Counted from the first letter of the stretch, positions 49,701 through 60,816 are shown. The stretch is DNA of 64,000 nt from Strongylocentrotus purpuratus (GCF_000002235.5 NW_022145611.1:18263633-18327632); one strand, 5' to 3'. The notes: generated by a model not told the origin, from the sequence alone. Made by a program: numbers and translations.

Positions 49701-52700
49701 ATTTTCCTCACTACCGTCACTTCGTGAAAATAGGGACGAAATGAGACAACATTGTCAAAAATCCATATGTAATCAAACAAAAAAGACATAGACAATGTAC
49801 ATGCAGAGAACATGAGATGTTATTTACAAAAATGATCAAAACGAACAGAAATGATGAATTACACTACAAAGAAAGAAATCCTATGTCACTTTGTAGAGTA
49901 ATCCTAGACAAGTTTTTTTGTAATGATCTTATTATTGGCGAGTATAAATCTTTTAATTTTAAAAATTGCAAAGAAAATTCAAATTATAATCAAAGACATT
50001 CTGAATACCTTCAGAGGGTATATGAAAAATCACAATTGAAATGATGTGTTAAGATACCATTCCGATACAGCTCTTTTTGATTAATTACAGTGCCATTCTC
50101 AGAGGTTCCCCCAAGCTTTTTGCATCAAAAATATAAAATGTAAACATTCTCATTTGCAAATTACTCAAAGGTTTGCACTTTATATCCCAAACAGCTGAAT
50201 CAAGTGAAAGAAGAATTATTACATTTCCATTCTCAGATATTCATTCAAGCTTTTCTACTTAAAAAAATCTCAGAAAATGTAAACATGATTTTCTAATTTA
50301 ACCACCTTCCCTTGAAAGGTTAATGAATTGTGTAAATGCTATACTCCATGGAAACCAGCAAATACGTACCACTATTAAAAGGTACGCACTTTGTACATGC
50401 ATCTGAATCAAGTGGATCCTCTTAAACCAACCCACTTTTAATAGTGGTATAATCAAAACTACTTCTTGAAAAGAGTATCTGCGCCACTTGATCTCACATT
50501 TTTGAACTTATATAGCATCTAATTCATTAATGATGTTTCTAAGCATTTCTCAGATATCATCTCTCCCTGTCCTTAGATTCAAGCTTGCTCACAAACTTGT
50601 CTTAAAACTGTGGCATCAAGTGCAAGGGACTATCCCTTGGCCAGAATCTGCACTGCATAGTTCAAGGCGGTACTCACTAATCAAAGGGAATACCGTATCA
50701 TTGCTAACGCCACTATGAACAAAGGCATACAGGGGAATACTAATATAGGAATATTGTCGTATTAGCATATGTACATTTGCTATGGTCTGGTGACTGACAA
50801 CTACAAGGAATAGAGTTCAAAATCCTGCAGCAGCACTTACATCCTTTGGCAAAGACTTAATCTACATTTGCCACACTCGACCTGGGTGTAGTATGTGGGT
50901 ACCCGGTAGGAATTATTCCTTGAATGGACTGAGTGCTACAGTTGCATGAACTGCAGCCGGGGTAATAATGTGATATGCGTTATAGAAGAATTATATATTA
51001 TATATTATATATTATATATTATGATGTGAATAGGGCTGACCTATTGTCTCAATATAAATCATGTCTGATTAAGATTTCTGGTTCACTGAAAAACCCAAGT
51101 CTGACCAAAGATTAAAAGATTGGTCACAAGTGATGAGATATGGGGCTAAATCTTTACACATGAGCTTAGCATGAAACCAATGATAGAAAAGCATCTTACT
51201 TGGTGACACAGTTATGTCAACAGTAAGTATTATCTTGATATCTTACATGCCTAATGACGGATCTGCTAGGTATACTCACTCCCACACATAATAACAAGAA
51301 AGCTATTACAAAAAGCAACCTGCGGCAACAACTATAACCTACCCATCAAAATAAATCAAAACTCTTTTCACCTTTAATGACAAATCATTTGAGATACATT
51401 CTCAATAACTGTGTGATCCTTCATGATTAATGATGTTCTTGATAAATACAGATGAAAATAACTACCGGTACAACCCTGCATGGCAAAAAATCTTCTTTTA
51501 ATGATCTTATTATCGTTCTTGATTTTCCTTGGTTGAGGAAACTATCCAGTTCTGTTCCAGGGTATGCTTTAGGCCACAAAACCTGTTTTCTTTTTCATTT
51601 TAAACAAAAATGATATAATTTTTGTTTTACTGGTCAAGATTGATTACTGATTAATTACCAAGACATACAAATAAAAACTTCTTTTTATATTTTGGTAAAA
51701 GAGAACATCCAGATACGTTGAAGGACCCATATAACTGGTCAGGAAGTAGTATGATGGATCACCAAAGGCTATGTGTTTCGAGGACTTTAAAGAAAGACAA
51801 TTCTGGTATGTCAAAATTTCCTATAAAAAAATTGGGGTACTGCACATAAGATACATGACTACGTCAGCTTTCCTTCATCTCCATCCATCAGGTTTGTAAG
51901 TGCTTTTTTTTAAATAAATGACAGCACCTGCAAATTCATATTAAAAAAGTTTAACTTTTATTTGGCATTACTTTCTTTTCTGACAATATTCCACAGATTT
52001 TTATGGAGGATTTATTCAAAAAATCACAACAAAGCTATATTTTCAAAGAAATATTACAACTGGAATTTGTTTTCTTGTTAGATATATTGAGTGGCAAAAA
52101 ATTTAAACAGCAACTTTAAAGGTGAACAAAGGATGCATCTACAAAGAAATTTATCTTCATAATGTGAGTCTATTGTGATTTGATGGAATGTCAGAATTAT
52201 AAGTAACATTCTGAAAAAGTTTCAGTGCTACTTAATGGGATCTTCTTTTTTTCATTTACCTCTTTAAGTTGTACACATGTGCATGACTTAAAGAGAAGGT
52301 TGAGTTTTGGGAGAGGTGAAAAATACTTTGGATAAATACTTATATGCTACATGATCAACTTTTCCTGATTGATTCCACACCGTTTCTTTCACAATGCAAT
52401 CGCATGACCAGAACTCAACTGAATGTTTAAATACATTAAATAGGGTGGTTTTCATTAAGCGATTAACCAAACTTTTCCCCCAGTAGACAATCTGTAATAT
52501 TCTTCTTACTCACTTACTCCATTTTCTAACAATTGTTCAGGGACACTGTAATTGAAAAATATTCAACATCGAAGTTACAAACTTTGATTCTGAAAGCTTT
52601 GTTACATGGGCTTTCAACTCACCACACATTCTCGATCTAACATGGACAAATTCTCCTTTATCTGCGGGCCTTATTTTCGTTTTTCCAACCTAGACGATGC

Positions 52701-55700
52701 AAAGTTTATCAATAATTCCTGGCCTCCTCCCCCACACTACTGCAAATTAAGGACCACTGTTTATAGATAGGTGATTCATTGTTAACTATGCCATCACTCA
52801 GTATGGCTTTGTATAAGACCCTCGACACCAATCTAATCGTTGCAATCAAATGGGCAATTTATCAATGTGCAATCAAGATTTTTTTCTTCTAAATATATAA
52901 TTGCTCTGGCCTTAATTTGCCCTGATATAGCCACTCCACTTCAGATCATATATATTTCATCATCATATTGTTAAGATGTGCGTAATAGAATCTCAACTTA
53001 CATTTTGCCTAGTCGGGGGAATAAAGTTCTCTGGGTGTACGAATTCAGCTACAGGATAATTAATCCAGGGTTTTGAAACAAAAGTTCACGGACTTGATAT
53101 CGACCTAGTATTAGGTACTCTGTTGTCTAAGCAATCTGGATAAATAAAAGACCATTACTGCCACCTCCAATGAAGTTGCCGGAGATATGTTTAAACAAAA
53201 AGGAGACCTTCAAAAGACAGAGAAGCATAACGGACAGATGTGGAACAAATCGAGGTATACCATAGAAAGCAAAACAACATCCAAGAGTCCATGATAAATA
53301 AGCAGTTGATATTACATGCATGATTTGAGGAGCCTGATCTTAACCTTTACATCCATTTTGATATATCTTCATGAATCCTTATTTAAACATGAGCGCACAT
53401 TCCATCTCAATAATTTGCCACCTTCATCTCAATCCGTTAGACTTAAAACCCAACAGAACAAATATATACCAGTAATTGAAAAACTGTAATCCTGTTTTTT
53501 CCTATATATATCTCGCCTGGGGCAGATAAAAAAGTTTGAAGAACATGAAAGTCAGAGTAGAATTTTGATGATCATATTTTTTCTCCTGTAATAATCTCCA
53601 TTGACTATGCATGTCATTACACATGATATTCCATGGAAACCCTACATAAATCTTGACCTTTGTATTCTGTAAAGAAGCTGTACAAAACAAAAAAGTTAAT
53701 ACACGGGTGACGTGTTGACATGATGATCATGATAAAGGACTAAGTGCAGGATAATCCACAAATCCTTCCGTCACGGAGGGATTTTCCGACAGGGATTCCG
53801 CTAAGGATATTCAAACCTGGCCTTATATTCTTCTTAAAAGGGAAGGGGGGAATGGTACACTTTGAAAGGGAATTAGCTGATGCTTGCTCAAGATAGGAGT
53901 GAATTTGACATGGTCAGATCAACAAGAGAACTATGATTTTCCTATTTTCTCAACTTTAAAGTTTGCTCAAAATTTGCTTGATTACATCCCGGCAATATCC
54001 TCCATTATCTCACATCACATGAGATGGGCTTCTTTGGAACCTCTAAAGGATGAGTTCATATTAAACTTTTACTCTTGTTACACCAACAGGACTGACACAA
54101 GACCCACACCAGACCCATCCAAAAATTGCATTACCCTGATGGCCAAAAATTGCTCAGTTTGGTGGTGGCAATCCTTTTTATACCGAGAAAAGATGTTCAA
54201 TATTATGAATTTGTTTCAATGAGTAAGAGGTTCTGTCAAACGATAGAAATACCCTCACCCACAGTAATATTTACAGTATGTAATCTAAGCATTTATTAGA
54301 TACAAAAGAGACTGGACATTTTAAATTCTCTGGTAAATAAGCAATTTGCCATGTGAATATAAAGAGGGATCTATCAAAAACAGAGAAACAATCTAGCAAA
54401 CACCATAATCAAATCAATCCAAAAATATGCTCAATAAGATCAATACCATTCAATACCATTCAATGCTTACTGGAAGTGTTTTGTACGAGTCATCATTTTC
54501 CCACAGAAATGTATTCCTTAAAGAAATATCACTGAGATCATTCATTCTTTTAAAAGAGTGATATATTCATAGGAATGTTAATAAAACGTCAATGTAATCG
54601 TTCTAAACATTCAGTTGTATGTCAGTGTGAACAAGGCAACTCATTTCCTGTGGAGAGGTGAGGGGGCATGTTAAGAGGATTACAGACAATCAAGACGTCT
54701 ATCTGCCACTCGGCCGAACACACCCTCCTGCACTTATACTTCAAGACATCCTACAGACAGACAAAGAACTATAAGAAGAAACACCAAATTTCTTCCTTTT
54801 AAACAGCGAAAGTCCATGCCTAATGTAAGTTACAGGTATGTCTCTATGGCTGACGATTCAACCTGCGGTACCAAAAGGGTTAACATCTACCATAGATGGT
54901 ATCTAGACCCAGGAAACTCTTGAACTTTTTTTTTCTTCAAGCAGAAACAATGTAATCTTCTTCTTTTTTTTGTTCTTTTTTTTGGGGGGGGGGGGGTCTG
55001 CAACATAAAATTTCTGCTCACTTTACTCCAACAAGAGTGCTCGGCCGTATCTCATCAGATTCAGATTCTGATTATGCTGCTTGACACAACATAATTCTTT
55101 GTTTACATACAAACATGCTCACAATCATGAATCTGAAGCATGAGCTCTAGAGGTTGCGTGACATTTGTCCTAGCAAAGATTGCTCCATAACCTATTTCTA
55201 ACACTTTACCAATTCCTGATTTCAATTCTAGACCATATGCTATACCTAACCTTAACCTTAAACCTTATCTAGCCTCAAATCACAACTCTAACCCTATATA
55301 CCCTGTGAGCAAAACTAACCAGAACAAATGTCAGATATGGATATCTCATGAAGTACAATATGGAAATGGACAAGAATCTGATTCTCGAAATATGCACAAA
55401 CCCTAAACGATCAGCGTTATAAGTTATCATTTTCACGCTTAGTCTTTTACCTCACAAGTTTCACATTGAGATTTTGATGAAGTAACCTTCAAACAGCTAA
55501 CACACCATTTGGAAGTTTCCCTAACCACTAAATTATCCCTAGCAAACATTATTCTCCTCCTCAGAATAACGAGAAAGGTTTGTAATAGATGCAAAATCAA
55601 CAGAATTTCCACCCTCTCTTTTCACTACTCCGAGAAATGCCCGAGTCAACACCATGCCGCTGACTTCATCTCTTCCTTGCTAAATATTTTAGGTCAGAAA

Positions 55701-58290
55701 ATCAAACCGATTTCAATTATGCATCCATCAAATATGCTGCAAAAACCTGTGCTTTGAGCTTCGATGATTGATACCATCACAGATGTATTGGAAGAGGATC
55801 AAATTTGTTTAATCAAAACCTAACCATTGTTCCCACGGTAGGTAATAGCACAGTCCATAAGACCGGAGCTATCTCGGATATTGCAAGCTTGAGTTAGTTG
55901 ATTGAGACTTACTGCAACAGGGTGAAATAAATGACCTTTCTTGACAGGTACTTGATAAGCAGAACTTCTCTCCGTGATTAAAAAAGCATATAAATTGATC
56001 GCTAATGATTGACATACACGAGGTCCATTGTTTATGCATAATTATACGATGCAAAATTTGTCATTAGAAGGTACTTTGCATCATTAAGTATTACATGAAA
56101 GAATGAGAAGTATTCAGTGGGAAACTGACATTATAAGCCTTTCTACTAACTATGACAGAAATATACCAATATGTACTTAGCTGAACCCCTTTCAATCTTT
56201 TTTCTTCTTCATTCATTCTCATGTAGGGAATAACTAACGTCTATGAAATAGTAAGATTTACAATTTGTAACTCATCCTAGTTTTTCGAGAAATTGAAATC
56301 TCTCTCTGAATCCTATTTCCATATTTTATATGCTAAAAAACAAAGCACATAAGAAAATTCTTTGAGATGACGGGAATCTCCCCGCTTTGCATAAAATAAA
56401 AAAATATTTCTTGAAAAACTGAAAATATTACAGCCTTTGATGATTTCTAATACACTTTTTTTTCAATATGATGTTGCATCCATTATCTTTAGCTTGTCAT
56501 TGCCTTATCATTTGAGCTGGTAGGACAAATATATACTTGTAATATTGATTAGAAAAGTTCAATCAAATTTCACATTGGAGCAAGAAACCTGCAATATCAG
56601 TATGTGTTTGCTCTTACAGATTCTATTTCTCATCAATTTCTTGCCTGTTTGCACTCTTCAATCTCTTTTAGAAACTACGATTTTGGGGAGGTTTTTAAAA
56701 CAGCCTTTCCACGTCAATGTTTCTGATATTTGTGAAATAAAATGTTGATGCAAATCTTTTAATTACCTGAATATGCTTGTTTGCAAAAATATATAACTCA
56801 AAACACAGGTAATTTTGTTATCACTCATTTGGCATAATACTAGCTCCTTAGAGTCTGTAGGGCATTAACACATAGACTTTTAAACAGATAATGTCCTTTT
56901 GGTTCTCTATCTTTTATCAAATAATAATAATCTAAATAACCCTGAGGGATGATGATGATCATGTCAGAAGACAGTTATATCTAAATGCCAAATCTACATT
57001 TGTAAAGTAAAAACTGTTGTCCTACCAGTGTACAAAATATTGCTTTACCATCTTCTGTTAAATCAGATGAAATTAACTGTTCATACACACACAAACAAGG
57101 AACACCTAAAAATCTATCTGGACTCTCTACTTTCTCAAATATTTTGTTCTGGAAAGATATCTTCTGAAATATATATAATATTAAGTATGATAATAATCCC
57201 CTGGTTGAAACTAGAAAACACTCATTAAGCATCTCTCTATCGAGATATAAATGTCATCACTGGAGCCTGTGTATTGATTTTTCAACACGCATCCCCCACG
57301 AGCAAATTTATCTTGTGTGTTTCCATTCTCCAAAACCAGGTTAACGTCTCACTTAACCGAACGTCATCGAGCAGATACAGGGTATGGCTTTGTGACTACC
57401 CCCGGTCACGATGCCGACCACTGAATAAACTGACTTGTTAGCAGGGTAGCGTTGAACAATCATACCTAAAAAATAATCATCTGAAGATACATGCGGTCTG
57501 TAAACAAGCGAGATTTTGTTGCCATCCTTGATTTGTCTTGCGGGAATATGCCACGAACATCAATTTCTTGTTTGCTTCTGGACTGTTTTCAGAAAGAAAT
57601 GCTATTTCTGGTGGATTTTTATCCTGCATTTGGAAAGTATGGAGGTGGATTTTCATCATTTGATCATTTGATGAATCACCCTAAACCTGGGGGAGTTTTA
57701 TCAATTTTACAAACTTCTGATGGGGTTACGAAATGATTTTAAAGCAAATAGACCGATGATCTACTTAAACAAAGCCATGCTCCCATTAAAGATGGTATTT
57801 GCATGAAAAAGTGTTTGCAGAATAGTAAGGTTTACTCAAATGATACCTACCATGTGCTGTATTCTTTTCCCTATTAAAACAATTATAACATTAAATGCTT
57901 CTGGTGGATTAATACTGCAGAAGTAATGTGTTTGCAGTTGAGAACTATTATGATGTAAACAAGTTTCAATGAATTCAAGTAAGCCATATTCCAATGGTAC
58001 AATTGTTTATTCAACTGAATTGAAACTAAAATGTTAAATCCTACTTCTTCTTCCTTTCGTTTATCCCTTTCTTCTCTTCTTCTTCTTCTTCTTCTTCTTC
58101 TTCTTCTTCTTCTTCTTCTTCTTCTTCTCTACTCCTACTCCTACTCCTTCTCCTCCTTCTTCTTCCTTGTGTTCATCCTTTTCTCTTCTGTTCTCCCTCA
58201 TGTTATCATGTCCTTCTCCTTCTTCTTCTTCATTTTGTTTATCCTTTTCTCTCCTGTTCTTCCTCACCTTATCTTCATCTCCCCCTCCTC

Positions 58291-58322
<32 letters not shown>

Positions 58323-59749
58323 TTTTTTTCTTCTTCTTCTTCTTCTTCTTCTTCTTCTTCTTCTTCTTCTTCTTCTTCTTTCTCTTCCTCTTCCTCCTCC
58401 TCCTCCTCCTCCTCCTTCTTCTCCTCCATCTCTTATTATGTCTGTTGAGATCCAGAAGTGTATTATTCTCATATACTTTTACAATGAATTTACACTTGCA
58501 GCTCTGATCAAAATTAATCATTACTCTTTCTCTCAAAAATTAAAAAACGGGAAGGGTATTTATTTTTGGCAAGTATAATATTCTGTTCACCTTGGTCCCT
58601 GAAGAGGATATGAGGGCAATAGAAGTAACATCTGATAGCTGATGTATAGTGTTCACACTGGTAACTTACTCTGTTCACACAGATAACTGATCTTTAATTA
58701 TCCTATTCGAAATGATCTCATGGCACTTTTTTTGTAACTGATGCACACTTAATATGTTCATACAGGTCTCAATGGAATATAGGAGGACAATAGAAGTTAC
58801 ATCTGGTAACATATGTTTTGTGTTCCCAATGGTAAATCATGTATAATTACTCTGTTCATACTGGTCTCCATGGAATACTGGAAGGCAATGAAAGTAATAT
58901 CTTGTAGCTGATGTACAGTGTTCACACTGGTAACTTACTCTGTTCACACTTTAATACTTACCCTGTTCGATTGACATAAAATAGTGGAATGCAATTGCAG
59001 TGATATCTGGTAGCTGGTGTACACAGTTACTCTGTTTCCTCTGGTAACTTATGTATACTAATACTCTGTTCACCCATGGAGATATAAGAATATCTCCATG
59101 GTTCACCCTAATACTGATGTATACTTACTCTGTTCACACAAATACTGATGTATACTTACTCTGTTCACCCATGGAGATATAAGAATATCTCCATGGTTCA
59201 CCCTAATACTGATGTATACTTACTTTGTTCACACTAATACTGATGTATACTTACTCTGTTCACACTAATACTGATGTATACTTACTCTGTTCATACTAAT
59301 ACTGATGTATACTTACTCTGTTCACACTAATACTGATGTATACTTACTCTGTTCACATAAATACTGATGTATACTTACTCTGTTCACACTAATACTGATG
59401 TATACTTACTCTGTTCATACTAATACTGATGTATACTTACTCTGTTCACACTAATACTGATGTATACTTACTCTGTTCACATAAATACTGATGTATACTT
59501 ACTCTGTTCACACTAATACTGATGTATACTTACTCTGTTCATACCAATACTGATGTATACTTACTCTGTTCACACTAATACTGATGTATACTTACTCTCT
59601 TTACAATAATACTGATGTATACTTACTCTGTTCACACTGGTCTCCATGGAATATAGGAGGGCAATGGCAGTGATATCTGTTAGCTGATGTGGTAGTGTCC
59701 ACACAGGTTGCACCATTCTGACAGGGGTTATGGCTACATGGATCCACAG
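42970..59749 (-). CDS. EGF/sushi transmembrane protein with SUSD4/SUSD6-like tail; 3' part of the gene
   Basis: Four exons on the minus strand, all joined by phase-1 introns, encode in order: one EGF-like domain, two sushi (CCP) domains, a short Thr/Pro stalk, a transmembrane helix and a long cytoplasmic tail. The ectodomain would face outside the cell; CCP and EGF modules mediate protein binding, often in complement regulation or adhesion. The tail has VVLPSYDEAV and PPPPYGE. The first closely resembles the VMLPSYDEAV segment I recall from human SUSD4; LPxY and PPxY motifs bind WW domains of NEDD4-family ubiquitin ligases. SUSD4 and SUSD6 have no EGF domain, so this is a different architecture. 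There is no signal peptide in view; the 5' exons lie beyond 64,000. Introns are 428 bp, 4.3 kb and 10.8 kb. Confidence 0.85.
43731..44158 (-). other. EGF/sushi gene intron with G-rich tract
   Basis: 428-bp intron with GTGAGT and TTCCAG ends. The plus strand carries clustered G runs at 44030-44070 and 44126-44140; the transcript strand is C-rich. The G-rich strand could form a quadruplex. Confidence 0.85.
44159..44344 (-). CDS. EGF/sushi gene, sushi domain 2 exon
   Basis: A 62-codon phase-1 exon with acceptor ATCAATACAG and donor GTGAGT. It encodes KQASCDDPGWPVNARRCC, then VGVKLSFYCNEGYNISGN and DERTCLPSGQWSGVQPVC. The four sushi cysteines, the Y.C..GY.. block and the G.WS...P.C end are all present. 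An extra pair of cysteines (RRCCQY) sits where sushi domains usually have an aromatic/Gly stretch, which is unusual and could form an additional disulphide. Confidence 0.93.
44350..44600. repeat. Tandem GATGATAATGACAA-type repeat and (TAC)n tract
   Basis: A segment with GATGATAATGACAATAAAAA and GAAACAAAGATTTAAAT is duplicated about 70 bp on (with GAAACGGAGATTTAAAT). It is followed by interrupted (TAC)n/(TGC)n to about 44600. The translated poly-Thr frame is an artefact. The tract begins within about ten bases of the sushi 2 acceptor. Confidence 0.85.
45240..45346. mobile_element. Short MITE with TA target duplication
   Basis: A 107-bp element. The ends GGGACTTTTAG and (inverted) GGGACTTTTAGC are flanked by TA on both sides. 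An inner GACGTCC is also inverted. TA flanks fit Tc1/mariner-type mobilisation; assignment is tentative. Confidence 0.65.
45955..46264. mobile_element. MITE with CTTCATCAGCT ends and TA target duplication
   Basis: The terminal arms GCCCTGTCTTCATCAGCTCG and the inverse of the right end (GGCCTGTCTTCATCAGCTTG) continue pairing to TTGCCAAATA, about 35 bp in all. TA lies on each side (45953-45954, 46265-46266). Inner copies of GTCTTCATCAGC (about 46035, direct; 46172-46188, inverted) show that the element is itself built of nested inverted repeats. 310 bp, non-coding. Confidence 0.8.
48419..48602. mobile_element. Small inverted-repeat element beside the sushi 1 exon
   Basis: GCTCTGGCAACTATTGCTCC at the left pairs with the inverse of the right end (GCTCAGGCAACATTTGCTCC). 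The interior has CCCTAACCTTA-type sequence. It shares the ACATTTG and CTAACC motifs with the element at 55159, so both may belong to one family. It ends 34 bp from the donor of the sushi 1 exon. Confidence 0.55.
48636..48836 (-). CDS. EGF/sushi gene, sushi domain 1 exon
   Basis: A 67-codon phase-1 exon, acceptor TTTCTTGCAG, donor GTAGGT. It encodes MDCALPSDQEVPNSHYTV, then GAMLEYKCDTGFIMQGG and LPTRQCQSGHWVGEKPQC. The four conserved cysteines, the Y.C..GF block and the G.W....P.C end mark a complete CCP module. Confidence 0.94.
49642..49739. repeat. Near-perfect long hairpin, 32-bp arms
   Basis: The arms 49642-49673 and 49708-49739 are reverse complements at 30 of 32 positions, with a 34-base spacer. 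The core TTTTCACGAAGTGACGGTAG is perfectly paired. No flanking target duplication is obvious. It could be a very small foldback transposon or a structured element; in the intron RNA it would form a stable stem. Confidence 0.85.
50992..51022. repeat. ATTATAT tandem repeat
   Basis: About four copies of a 7-bp AT-only unit, giving TATATTATATATTATATA. Confidence 0.9.
55159..55333. mobile_element. Inverted-repeat element with TGACATTTGT ends
   Basis: The left end TGACATTTGTCCTAG pairs with the inverse of the right end (TGACATTTGTTCTGG). The interior is made of CTAACCTTAACC-type repeats. No target duplication is visible. A related element lies at 48419. Confidence 0.5.
58050..58440. repeat. Polypyrimidine tract with (CTT)n blocks
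   Basis: Two (CTT)n blocks (about 58077-58127 and 58331-58381) are joined by CT, CCT and C runs. On the transcript strand of the surrounding gene this is about 390 bases of purine (GAA, GAG, GGA). Poly-Glu, poly-Lys and poly-Leu frames across it are artefacts of the repeat. Confidence 0.95.
58584..59060 (-). pseudogene. Four decayed partial copies of the EGF exon 3' half
   Basis: Copies begin at about 58584, 58755, 58854 and 58973 (plus-strand coordinates). Each resembles the 3' half of the EGF exon plus its donor: TCTCCATGGAATA, GGCAATG, GTGATATCT, TAGCTGATGT and a TTACTCTGTTC donor region. The third copy is closest. In it the codons for two conserved cysteines have changed (TGC to TTT, TGT to TAT). 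None keeps an acceptor or the first half of the domain. They arose by local duplication, not by insertion of a processed copy, since the intron-side sequence is included. Confidence 0.75.
59074..59101. repeat. Perfect hairpin, 12-bp arms, first copy
   Basis: The arm CCATGGAGATAT, spacer AAGA and arm ATATCTCCATGG pair perfectly. CCATGGAGA is also a piece of the EGF exon (59645-59655 on the plus strand as TCTCCATGG), so the hairpin was probably made by an inverted duplication of exon sequence. Confidence 0.9.
59104..59626 (-). repeat. 31-bp minisatellite made of an amplified splice donor
   Basis: Sixteen copies of a 31-bp unit, read on the minus strand as GTGTGAACAGAGTAAGTATA followed by CATCAGTATTA. 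The first unit is the real EGF exon end: codons TGT GAA CAG, one split base, then the intron's GTAAGTATAC. Nearly every copy keeps GTAAGT (one reads AGTAAG preceded by a changed base). Variant order (CATACT, CACACT, CACATA, CACACT on the plus strand) repeats with a 124-bp period, showing secondary amplification of four units. The array is interrupted by the hairpin copy at 59169. Confidence 0.92.
59169..59196. repeat. Perfect hairpin, second copy
   Basis: Identical to the hairpin at 59074 together with its flanks (TTCACC before, TTCACCCTAATACTG after), 95 bp downstream, so it was copied as part of the minisatellite expansion. Confidence 0.9.
59627..59749 (-). CDS. EGF/sushi gene, EGF-like domain exon
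   Basis: A 123-bp phase-1 exon with acceptor TTCAACTTGCAG and donor GTAAGT. It encodes VDPCSHNPCQNGATCVDTTT and, after a short loop, YHCHCPPIFHGDQCEQ. Six cysteines in the C-x4-C-x5-C-x11-C-x1-C-x8-C spacing define an EGF domain. The start VDPC lacks the DxxE pattern of calcium-binding EGF. The donor is the seed of the minisatellite downstream. Confidence 0.93.
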
Positions 59750-60816
59750 CTGCAAGTTGAAGAAAAAAAGAAGAAAAAAGAAAGAAAATAGTTTGTTATG
59801 AAAGGATTAACAAACTGTCTGAAAGAAATTATTTTTTTCTTGCAGGAGTTGTGGGAACATAGATCCACATCTGAAATAGGCAAACAAAACTATTATAATT
59901 TGTTATGAAAATAATCATTAGTGTAGCTATAGGGGGCTTTTATTTTACCTTGTAAAAATACAAATATAATATTCCCAATTCAAAAGGAAATTTAGATAAC
60001 TGGCAGAGCTATCAATAGCAAAACGTGGTCCAGTAATATCCTTGAAATTAGTAAAAAAAAAATCTCTTTTAACAAGTAGTTTAGATAGTGCTCATTGTTT
60101 ACACTCTGCATTTTTTTTAATATGTAAGATTATGACATGTACTGTTTATAGACCAAGAGTATATGTAAATACATTATAGACTAGTTAATAAAAACGCTAT
60201 GACATAATTGATGCCGTCATCAAACAATCATGATGTATATAGAGAAAAATAAAAGAGGATGATTGAAAACAATAATGCTCTGTTTCCTGGCAAACTGCTG
60301 CATAATGACTCTGGTGCCTCTAACATTTGACTGCACAGAGAAAAAAACAAATCATATGGAGAGAAAGAGGCCGACACTTTTCAGTCCCTTTTCAGAGTGT
60401 TAATTAACAATCTACATGTAATAAAGGAATCTCACAATACAATTGCCTTTTATAGCTGGATAATAATGAAGCCAGTCGTGCGGGCATGCCTTTCACGAAC
60501 ACACATGACGCACTTGCACTCACTGAACAAAAACAAACAAACATTGATTGGAATTGTAGGAGAATAGGTTTCATCTAATTAAATCATGAGCTTTAACTTT
60601 GGTTTCTTTTAAGCTGTTTGTTTTGAGGTGGGTGGGGGTTGCCCCTGGCAAAAAACTTAAGCAAGAGTATTATTTTTGTTATCCTAATAATGAACAATGA
60701 TCCAAGGGCTATTTTTGTATCTAAAATGATGATTGTGGCTAATGAAATGGTGAATGAGCTCATTGGAGTTGGATAGTGAGAGAGAAAGAGAGAGAGAGAG
60801 AAAGAGAAAAAAAGAG

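Larger units (their letters stand above)
48837..59626 (-). other. EGF/sushi gene intron between EGF and sushi 1 (10.8 kb)
   Basis: A long AT-rich intron. It holds the hairpin at 49642, an (ATTATAT)n tract at about 50992-51022, a G run at 54984-54995, an inverted-repeat element at 55159, the polypyrimidine tract at 58050-58440 and the donor minisatellite. I looked for further EGF or sushi exons between 49,000 and 58,000 and recognised none, but small exons could be missed by eye. Confidence 0.7.

Noticed and set aside
49610-49813. Minus-strand frame across the long hairpin
   Set aside because: The part that looks unusual is the hairpin arm read in translation; no start or splice context.
57477-57736. 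Overlapping frames with mixed composition
   Set aside because: No acceptor/donor pair in phase, no recognised domain, and both strands are open, which suggests chance.
58031-58536. Poly-Leu, poly-Ser, poly-Glu and Lys/Arg-rich frames
   Set aside because: All are readings of the (CTT)n/(CT)n tract; length comes from repeat composition alone.
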